From contig JAJYJR010000105.1 in assembly GCA_021789355.1 (NCBI GenBank), forward strand, positions 1 to 12,330: DNA of 12,330 bases, read 5' to 3'. Positions 8,601 through 12,330 of the stretch are shown here, in pieces. Below the pieces are notes generated by a model. That model had not been told where the DNA came from, did not search any database, and worked only from the letters and a program-made list of their open reading frames with translations. This stretch comes from Chloroflexota bacterium (GTDB taxonomy: Bacteria; Chloroflexota; Limnocylindria; Limnocylindrales; CSP1-4). The position numbers and the translations under genes were made by a program. Within the stretch, counting starts at the first letter, position 1. Each line of letters begins with the position of its first letter.

Positions 8601-8833
8601 ACCAGCGAGACCGGCGTGCCGCCGAGTTCCAGCATGACGGTCGCCTGACGGGCCGGATCGAGCAGGAAGGGGCGCAGCTGGGGGTCGATCTTGCTGACGT
8701 CGATCGACTGGAATGCCGGGGCCCCGGGCACGGGTCGCAGCGGCGGCGCGGCGGTCCCGGATGCGGCGGCCGCGGGCACGGTGGTGGCGGCGACCAGGAC
8801 CAGCATGACCACGGACGACAGGGCCCTTCGCAC
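5693..8833 (-). CDS. Secreted subtilisin-family (S8) serine protease, Vpr/lactocepin-like layout
   Basis: A 1046-aa exported endoprotease, probably scavenging extracellular protein. The N-terminus is a Sec-type signal peptide (basic MRRA, hydrophobic VVMLVLVA, Ala-rich cleavage zone near residue 25). Residues about 64-157 resemble an Inhibitor_I9 propeptide. The catalytic domain has Asp191 (AVIDTGIDY), His262 (GHGTHVAGT), oxyanion Asn380 (AAGGNDG) and nucleophile Ser592 (ESGTSMAAP), so the triad is complete. The wide His-Ser spacing is explained by an inserted PA-type domain (about 400-535), a layout shared with Vpr and cell-envelope proteinases. After about 655 comes an fn3-like beta domain and a roughly 300-residue tail containing LDTDGSGSAEY (from about 883), reminiscent of a calcium loop. 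There is no C-terminal anchor, so it is probably released. GTG 8833 is chosen because it gives a proper signal peptide and follows a GGAGG at 8846-8850, 12 bases upstream. Confidence 0.95.
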   Translation of the reverse strand: MRRALSSVVMLVLVAATTVPAAAASGTAAPPLRPVPGAPAFQSIDVSKIDPQLRPFLLDPARQATVMLELGGTPVSLVGAAARDRGMVLSGFAAASVRSTLRAQQDALRPSLATLGARVLGQYQDAYDGIKVRVSLRDLPRLTALPGVEQVLAVPQYQMANATSEQFTGVPAAWSVGSGLTGAGVKIAVIDTGIDYTHADFGGSGDPAAYQANSGVSLAGSGLPNSKVAGGYDFVGDAYDAGGTGAAAIPQPDPNPLDCAGHGTHVAGTIGGYGVTAEGKTYHGPYDAQTLARTQFLVAPGVAPGARLYALKIFGCSGTTDDVIDAVDWAVKNGMNVINLSLGAPFGAEGTPFGGPESPDAVAVDNAVRAGIVVVAAGGNDGSVAYTASTPGVASGAIEVAAVDAHATLPGAVIGIGDGISALDANGTAAFPVTGRLDVLKDATGGIALGCAASDYTAVQPADIVVTLRGTCPRVDRATLGQAAGAAAVIMVNTTAGAYPPQEGAIPGVTVPFLGVRPSDGAALLGADGTTVTIAGPITLANPTYRATADFSAGGPRSGDSALKPDLAAPGVSVSSAAMGTGIGAVQESGTSMAAPLVAGAAALVLQAHPRWTPGQVKAALMNTASETAIAGYDPRTDGAGLVQPARAVDTLVLATTGPGTASLSFGALAMTGPFSATQTVRLQNLGTHAVTYQLRTAFAGPALGVHVRVRPSRVSVPAHGTSSVTVALTLSAAAVAALPGVEHPADPAALLTTVRGTVVATPTAARPGVYPLSIPFLIAPRALSNVVAPATVALTPQGGQDVASVTVTNTGIHAGVADLYAWGLRSGPIGAGSVDVRAVGVQSLTTGLDGTALPSTDRMLVFAINTYAPWSSAAVNEFDIALDTDGSGSAEYVLAAVDHGLATAGQPDGRMACFVFRASDQQLLAAAFAEAPANSSTLRCGVLASTLGLSPAGPPLAYAIQAASLVSAAADTVAGVGTFDAFAPAISQGERLALAPGKSAALSLSLDPTLIASEPALGWMIVSPDNASGPDQAETIPAALPPATP

Positions 8834-8906
8834 GGCGCCTCACCCCCTCCACGCCCCGGGGCGGCATGGGCGCCGGCGGCTGCAACGCCAACGATAACGC
8901 GCTGCG

Positions 8907-8921
8907 GGCAGACGGTCTGCC
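8907..8921. promoter_or_regulatory. 15-bp palindrome upstream of the S8 protease, candidate operator
   Basis: GGCAGAC-G-GTCTGCC is a perfect 7-bp inverted repeat around a single base, 74-88 bases upstream of the protease GTG. The short spacer disfavours an RNA hairpin and favours a site for a dimeric DNA-binding protein. A possible but weak -10 (TTATCG on the minus strand, around 8893-8898) would put the palindrome near the -35 region. No regulator gene is in the window. Confidence 0.4.
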
Positions 8922-8934
8922 GGCCTCGGTAGCC

Positions 8935-8958
8935 CCACACGAACAAGCGATGGTGTGG
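8935..8958. promoter_or_regulatory. Spaced inverted repeat upstream of the S8 protease
   Basis: CCACAC (8935-8940) and GTGTGG (8953-8958) form a 6-bp inverted repeat with a 12-base spacer, about 14 bp further upstream of the protease than the palindrome. The half-site centres are 18 bp apart, not a whole number of helical turns (about 1.7). It may be an operator, a stem-loop or chance. Confidence 0.25.
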
Positions 8959-9168
8959 ACCGCCCGAGATTGTCGGATGCGGTTGATCGCCTCTGCCCGC
9001 GCAAACCGATAAGGGTCGCGGAATCCTGGCTTGCCCAGCGGAGCGGCCGTCTCCATTCTCCTGCCCACGGAGGGGTGCCGGGGCGGCAGGTCGTCTCAGC
9101 GCGCCTCACACCGTCGGCGTACGAGCACGGGCTGGCGCTCGCGCTACCCGAGGAAGTCCAGGGTGTTA

Positions 9169-9244
9169 TGGCGCGCCCGGCAGGATTCGAACCCGCGACC
9201 TAGTGGTCCGAAGCCACTCGCTCTATCCACTGAGCTACAGGCGC
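9169..9244 (-). tRNA. tRNA-Arg (anticodon UCG), CCA encoded
   Basis: A complete cloverleaf on the minus strand. Acceptor GCGCCTG pairs with CGGGCGC (one G-U). TA precedes the D arm GCTC-AGTGGATA-GAGC. The anticodon stem AGTGG/CCACT closes the loop CTTCGGA, giving anticodon TCG, which decodes CGA (Arg). The T arm is GCGGG-TTCGAAT-CCTGC. The discriminator is G (9172) and the 3' CCA is encoded at 9169-9171. It lies 76 bp downstream of bioY on the same strand, so it may be partly read through from that operon, though a possible promoter of its own is noted. Confidence 0.97.
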
Positions 9245-9253
9245 GCGCGCCGT

Positions 9254-9284
9254 ATGGTACCGCGGCGGCCGGGCGGATCGTCAT
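9254..9284 (-). promoter_or_regulatory. Possible sigma-70-type promoter of tRNA-Arg
   Basis: On the minus strand, TACCAT (9259-9254) could be a -10 box ending 9 bases before the mature tRNA 5' end, with ATGACG (9284-9279, 4 of 6 matches to TTGACA) as -35 and a long 19-base spacer. The match is weak and rests mainly on its position. Confidence 0.27.
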
Positions 9285-9304
9285 TCGAGGCACGGGTGCC
9301 GCGC

Positions 9305-9322
9305 GATCCGCGACCCCGGATC
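9305..9322 (-). terminator. Hairpin overlapping the bioY stop codon
   Basis: GATCCG (9305-9310) and CGGATC (9317-9322) form a perfect 6-bp stem with a 6-base loop. The stem includes two bases of the bioY TGA (9321-9323). It may stabilise the mRNA 3' end or attenuate reading into the tRNA. There is no U-tract. Confidence 0.33.
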
Positions 9323-9986
9323 AACGATCGCTCGGACGGCGCCCCACCACCCACCAGCCGATCGGGAAGACCGCCGCGGCCAGCGCGAACTTGATCGCGT
9401 CGCCGAGGACGAACGGGTACAGCCCCTGCCGCAGCGCCTCGCCAGTCGAGATCCCGGTGGCCGCCGCGAGCCAGGGCAGCCCCGCCACGTAGATCAGCGC
9501 GTTGCCGAGCAGCATCGCGGCCAGCGCCCCGGCGTAGCGGCGATCCCAGCCGAGCTCGGCGAGCCGCCCGGCGACGGCCGCGGCCAGCAGAAAGCCGAGC
9601 AGGTATCCCCCGGTCGGCCCCAGCACCAGGCGTCCGTCCTGGGACGCGAGGATGTGGCCGACACCCGAGGCGCCTCCGGCATAGATCGGCAGGAGAAAGC
9701 CCAGGACCAGGTACAGCCCGACCGACGCGATGCCGCGCCGGAAGCCCAGCGCGGTGGCGGTCGTGAGCACGCCGAACGTCTGGCCGGTGATCGGCACGGG
9801 CGTGCCCGGAACGTGGATCGCGACCTGCGCCGACAGCGCCATGACCGCCGCGCCCAGGAGCACCAGCGCGACGTTGTGCTGCCGGACGGAGGTTCGCTCG
9901 CCGATCCGGATCGGCAGGAAGAAATCGCCGAGGGTGATGCCCCGCTCGTACGGCGGCACGCGGAGCATGCGGGGCTGGGCGAACAT
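9321..9986 (-). CDS. bioY: BioY, substrate-binding (S) subunit of the ECF biotin transporter
   Basis: A 221-aa integral membrane protein that captures biotin for import. Family signatures are ALSAQVAIHVPGTPVPITGQTF (residues 50-71, the PVP-TGQTF motif of the first helical region), the LGPTGGYLLGF motif near 122-132, the LLGNALIYVAGLPWL segment (159-173) and PFVLGDAIKF (191-200) before the last helix; about six membrane segments are evident. Length is slightly above the usual 180-200 aa because of an N-terminal extension of about 35 residues before the first helix. The ATG at 9986 lies 9 bases after the upstream lipid-kinase stop with no good ribosome binding site, suggesting reinitiation after that gene. 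No EcfA or EcfT genes and no biotin synthesis genes are in view, so it may work alone or with a shared ECF module elsewhere. Confidence 0.94.
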   Translation of the reverse strand: MFAQPRMLRVPPYERGITLGDFFLPIRIGERTSVRQHNVALVLLGAAVMALSAQVAIHVPGTPVPITGQTFGVLTTATALGFRRGIASVGLYLVLGFLLPIYAGGASGVGHILASQDGRLVLGPTGGYLLGFLLAAAVAGRLAELGWDRRYAGALAAMLLGNALIYVAGLPWLAAATGISTGEALRQGLYPFVLGDAIKFALAAAVFPIGWWVVGRRPSDR

Positions 9987-9995
9987 GGCGGAAGC

Positions 9996-10994
9996 CTACC
10001 AGACGAACGGCAGGGCGGACGGGACGATGTCGAAGCGGAACGGATCGCGCCCCAGCAGCTCGCCGTCCGCCTGCAGGAACAGCGGCCCGCCGTCGTCGAG
10101 CGCCCGGATCGTCAGAGATCGCGTGCGTCGGGTGGAGACCGCCGGGCTGCGGAGGTGATCGCCCGACCGGATCCGCCAGGAGAACGTCAGCATCTCGAGC
10201 CGGCCGATCGCGCCGATCGTGACTACGTCGAACAGTCCGTCGGTCGGGTCGGCCTCCGGTGCCACCCGCATCCCGCCGCCCTCGTACGGCCCCAGCGCGA
10301 CCTCCACCGACTCGACCCGCACCTCGTCGCGCGTCCCGTCGTCCCAGCCGAGCTCCACGAGCCGGTCCCGCCAGTCGACGATCGTGACGAGCCCCGCCAC
10401 CGTGTACAGGTACGCACCGAGGCGTCCCGGGAACCGGGAGACGCGCTGCGCGACAAAGGTGCTGAACCCGGTCCCCGCCGCGTTGATGAACCAGCGGTTC
10501 GCCTGTTCGCTTGCCGCGCCGTCGACCGGACGCCCCGCGATCGAGTGGGTGGGCCGGTACCGCACCTCCCCGGCGTCCACGGCGTGCACAGCGGACGGAT
10601 CCCCGCGCAGCGCCGCGACCATGCGCTCGACCAGCGCGCCCGGATCCGCCGGCAGCCCGATGCCACGGGCGTAGTCGCTGCCACGCCCCGCCGGGACCAG
10701 CCCCACCAGCGGCCCCTCCCCCGCCGGCCGGCCGTTGGACAGGAGCCCGTTGACCACCTCGTGCAGCGTACCGTCGCCGCCGACCGCCACCACCAGCCGC
10801 GCGCCTTCGTCGGCAGCCCGTCGCGCCAGCTCAGTGGCGTCGCCGGCCCGCGACGTGAGCTCCACGACGTGATCCACCCCGCGAGCAGCCAGTGCGGCGG
10901 CCATGGGCGGCCACCGGCGCGCGAAGGCGCCGCGGCCGGCTCCCGGGTGCGCGACGAAGCGGAGCGCCGCGCCGCTCCCGGAGCTCGTGCTCAT
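9996..10994 (-). CDS. Diacylglycerol/lipid kinase family protein (DagK/YegS-like)
   Basis: A 332-aa member of the diacylglycerol-kinase catalytic-domain family, which uses ATP to phosphorylate membrane lipids such as diacylglycerol. Visible landmarks are the N-terminal HPGAGRG (17-23), the nucleotide-binding GGDGT at 72-76 (Asp74) followed by HEVVNGL, PAGRGSDYARGIGLP (101-115; the family norm is GTGND, so here Thr is Arg and Asn is Ser), FINAAGTGF (169-177), GGGMRVAPEADPTDGLFDV (239-257) and the C-terminal ADGE (309-312) around the catalytic Asp-Gly-Glu. The true start is the ATG at 10994-10992 inside the permease stop codon (ATGA). The frame stays open upstream to 11336, but that extension lies wholly inside the permease gene, is Arg/Gly-rich and is not real. 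Lipid substrate is uncertain. Sphingoid or other prenyl/lipid kinases share this fold. Confidence 0.92.
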   Translation of the reverse strand: MSTSSGSGAALRFVAHPGAGRGAFARRWPPMAAALAARGVDHVVELTSRAGDATELARRAADEGARLVVAVGGDGTLHEVVNGLLSNGRPAGEGPLVGLVPAGRGSDYARGIGLPADPGALVERMVAALRGDPSAVHAVDAGEVRYRPTHSIAGRPVDGAASEQANRWFINAAGTGFSTFVAQRVSRFPGRLGAYLYTVAGLVTIVDWRDRLVELGWDDGTRDEVRVESVEVALGPYEGGGMRVAPEADPTDGLFDVVTIGAIGRLEMLTFSWRIRSGDHLRSPAVSTRRTRSLTIRALDDGGPLFLQADGELLGRDPFRFDIVPSALPFVW

Positions 10995-12330
10995 TCCGCG
11001 CGTAGTGCCCGGGCGATCTCGACCCGGGACGCCAGGCGGGCAGGGTAGGCGGCCGCCAGCATCGAACCTCCGACGCCGAGCACCAGCGCGAGGACGACCG
11101 CGCTCCACGGCACCTCGAGCGCGCTCCGGATGCCGGACGTGCCGCCGAGCACCAGCACGGCAATGGACACCACGACACCCACCACGATCCCCAGCAGCGC
11201 GCCGGCCAGGCCAAGGATGCCCGCCTCGGCCACCACCGCGCGCCAGGCCTGCCCCCTGGTCAGGCCGGCCGCCCGCAGGATCCCCAGCTCCCCGACCCGC
11301 CGGGCGACATCCATGGCGAGCATGTCGAGGATGCACAGGTCGGCCACCAGCACCGCCGCCAGCGCAAGGAGATCGAGCAACCCGAAGGTGCGGTCCAGGG
11401 CGCCCGTGACCGCTCCGCCCACCGCCGCCGGGCTCACCACCGACATCGCGTACTGTCCCGCGACCGCCGACAGCCTGGCGTCGAGGCCCGGCGCCGCTCC
11501 GGGGGCCGCTGCCACCAGGAACATCGATGCGCCTGTGATCCCCAGCGACCGGACGGCATCCGCCTGCGACACCACCACAGACTCACCGGTCGAGCCCGGC
11601 AGGCTGTGCGCGATGACCGCCGCCACGCGTAGCTGCGCGGCACCCTGAGCGGTCCGCAGCTCCAGGAGGTCACCGGCCTGCAGTCCGAAACGGCCGGCGA
11701 CCGAGCGCGGCACGAGTACCGCCCCCCCCGCCTGGAGCGCCGCGAAGGCCGCCTGACGGTTGCCGCCCTCGACGGTCAGCGCCTCCAGCGCGTCGTACGC
11801 GCGCGGGTCCACCGCCATGGCCGAGGCCTGGCGGCCCGCGATCGCGACGTCGAAGAGCCTGATCGGCGTCACGGACCGCACTCCGGGCACTGCGCCCAGG
11901 TCGCCAGCGAAGTCCACGGGCACCGGCGAGATCGCCTCCACCGCCAGGGCGGCCGGGGCGACTTCGGACAGCCACGCATCGCCGGCCCGCCGGGTGCCCT
12001 CCGCGACGCCCGCCAGCCCGACCACCAGCGCGAGGCCCATCGTGAGCGCGGCGAACGTCACCGCGACGCGCCCGGGATCGTGCGAGACCGACCCGCGCGC
12101 GAGGCGCAGCTCGGCGCGAACCAGGCGCCTGATGGGCAAGGTCACCAGCGCCACCAGTCCGCCCGCTACGCGCAGCGCCACCGGCGCGACGAAGCCCGAG
12201 ACGAGCAGCAGCACCAGCATGCCCAGCGCTCCCGCGACGGCCGCCAGCTCCTGGGCGCCCAGTGTCCCGGACGGCGACCCCCGGGTGCCCGGACCGCCGG
12301 GTGCGGCCCAGCCACCCGCGACCAGCGCCG
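10991..12330 (-). CDS. FtsX-family ABC transporter permease, C-terminal portion (5' end off the window)
   Basis: The last 446 codons of an ABC permease of the FtsX/MacB/LolC-like class. The frame is open, without stops, to the right edge, so the ATG at 12220 is internal and not the start. Residues near 12220-12150 give a membrane helix (LVLLLVSGFVAPVALRVAGG), followed by a cytoplasmic basic linker and a second helix (VAVTFAALTMGLALVVGLAG). A roughly 200-residue extracytoplasmic MacB-PCD-like region comes next. The C-terminal FtsX domain has three helices, a coupling segment RRVGELGILRAAGLTRGQ and the closing AAAYPARLASRVEIARALRAE signature. The mid-protein helix pair is what large (about 800-aa) two-FtsX-unit permeases show. 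Such proteins move lipids, lipoproteins or peptides with a separate ATPase, which should lie upstream outside the window. The stop overlaps the lipid-kinase start. Confidence 0.92.
   Translation of the reverse strand, partial: ALVAGGWAAPGGPGTRGSPSGTLGAQELAAVAGALGMLVLLLVSGFVAPVALRVAGGLVALVTLPIRRLVRAELRLARGSVSHDPGRVAVTFAALTMGLALVVGLAGVAEGTRRAGDAWLSEVAPAALAVEAISPVPVDFAGDLGAVPGVRSVTPIRLFDVAIAGRQASAMAVDPRAYDALEALTVEGGNRQAAFAALQAGGAVLVPRSVAGRFGLQAGDLLELRTAQGAAQLRVAAVIAHSLPGSTGESVVVSQADAVRSLGITGASMFLVAAAPGAAPGLDARLSAVAGQYAMSVVSPAAVGGAVTGALDRTFGLLDLLALAAVLVADLCILDMLAMDVARRVGELGILRAAGLTRGQAWRAVVAEAGILGLAGALLGIVVGVVVSIAVLVLGGTSGIRSALEVPWSAVVLALVLGVGGSMLAAAYPARLASRVEIARALRAE

Larger units (their letters stand above)
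8834..9168. other. 335-bp non-coding region between the tRNA and the protease gene
   Basis: It holds the 5' region of the S8 protease gene (minus strand) and the 3' flank of tRNA-Arg. I see a 15-bp palindrome (8907-8921), a wider inverted repeat (8935-8958) and, nearer the protease start, GGAGG as ribosome binding site. A minus-strand open frame begins around 9068, but it runs out of frame into the protease gene and matches nothing I know. No U-tract terminator is obvious after the tRNA 3' end. Confidence 0.5.

Noticed and set aside
7007..8932. Long plus-strand open frame (641 codons) opposite the S8 protease
   Set aside because: Fully antisense to a gene with a complete catalytic triad; composition is Arg/Gly/His-rich and typical of a shadow frame.
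8193..9068. Minus-strand open frame starting upstream of the protease
   Set aside because: It runs through the protease in the wrong frame; only its first 70 or so codons lie in non-coding DNA, and they match nothing I know.
5611..9117. Near-identical 14-base words CCTCACACC(A/G)TCGG at 5611-5624 and 9104-9117, flanking the protease
   Set aside because: I considered an insertion with flanking repeats. Thirteen of 14 matches is expected several times by chance in 12 kb, and no recombinase or tRNA-end match supports mobility.
9169..9244. tRNA-Arg as an integration site for a mobile element
   Set aside because: I found no second copy of the tRNA 3' end and no integrase gene in the window.
9654..11048. 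Plus-strand open frame (464 codons) opposite bioY and the lipid kinase
   Set aside because: Antisense to two recognisable genes, with low-complexity Arg/Pro/Asp-rich translation.

Overview
The window is very GC-rich, with strongly GC-biased third codon positions. Its gene content is typical of a free-living, heterotrophic, probably soil or freshwater bacterium. The BioY, diacylglycerol-kinase-like and subtilase sequences and the alpha/beta-hydrolase remnant look most like Chloroflexota (Limnocylindria-type) or high-GC Actinobacteria. That assignment is an impression from sequence style, not a placement. No phage, transposase, CRISPR or defence genes are visible.

Plus-strand left half (215-5562). 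A soluble three-PAS hybrid histidine kinase is followed, with a 4-base ATGA overlap, by a REC-GAF-like-EAL protein whose EAL catalytic residues are all present. Together they read as a two-gene signalling unit that turns an intracellular cue into c-di-GMP hydrolysis. Next comes a 190-bp gap with two adjacent hairpins and possible debris of a small gene, then a DUF429 protein, then a clearly broken alpha/beta hydrolase. The hydrolase has a frameshift near its N-terminus and an internal deletion that removed the nucleophile region. The convergent gap that follows (5563-5692) is packed with three stem-loops.

Minus-strand right half (12330-5693). In transcription order: a FtsX-type ABC permease that enters from beyond the right edge; a lipid-kinase-family protein (DagK/YegS-like) starting inside the permease stop codon (ATGA); the biotin transporter subunit BioY 9 bases later; a tRNA-Arg (anticodon UCG, CCA encoded) 76 bases after BioY; a 335-bp non-coding stretch with two inverted repeats; and a large secreted subtilisin-family (S8) protease with signal peptide, I9 propeptide, inserted PA domain and long C-terminal region.

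Most of this is recognisable family biology, and I do not see a convincing undescribed system. The items most worth a second look are the overlapping kinase/EAL pair, the hydrolase decay, the 15-bp palindrome upstream of the protease, and the hairpin-rich gaps.
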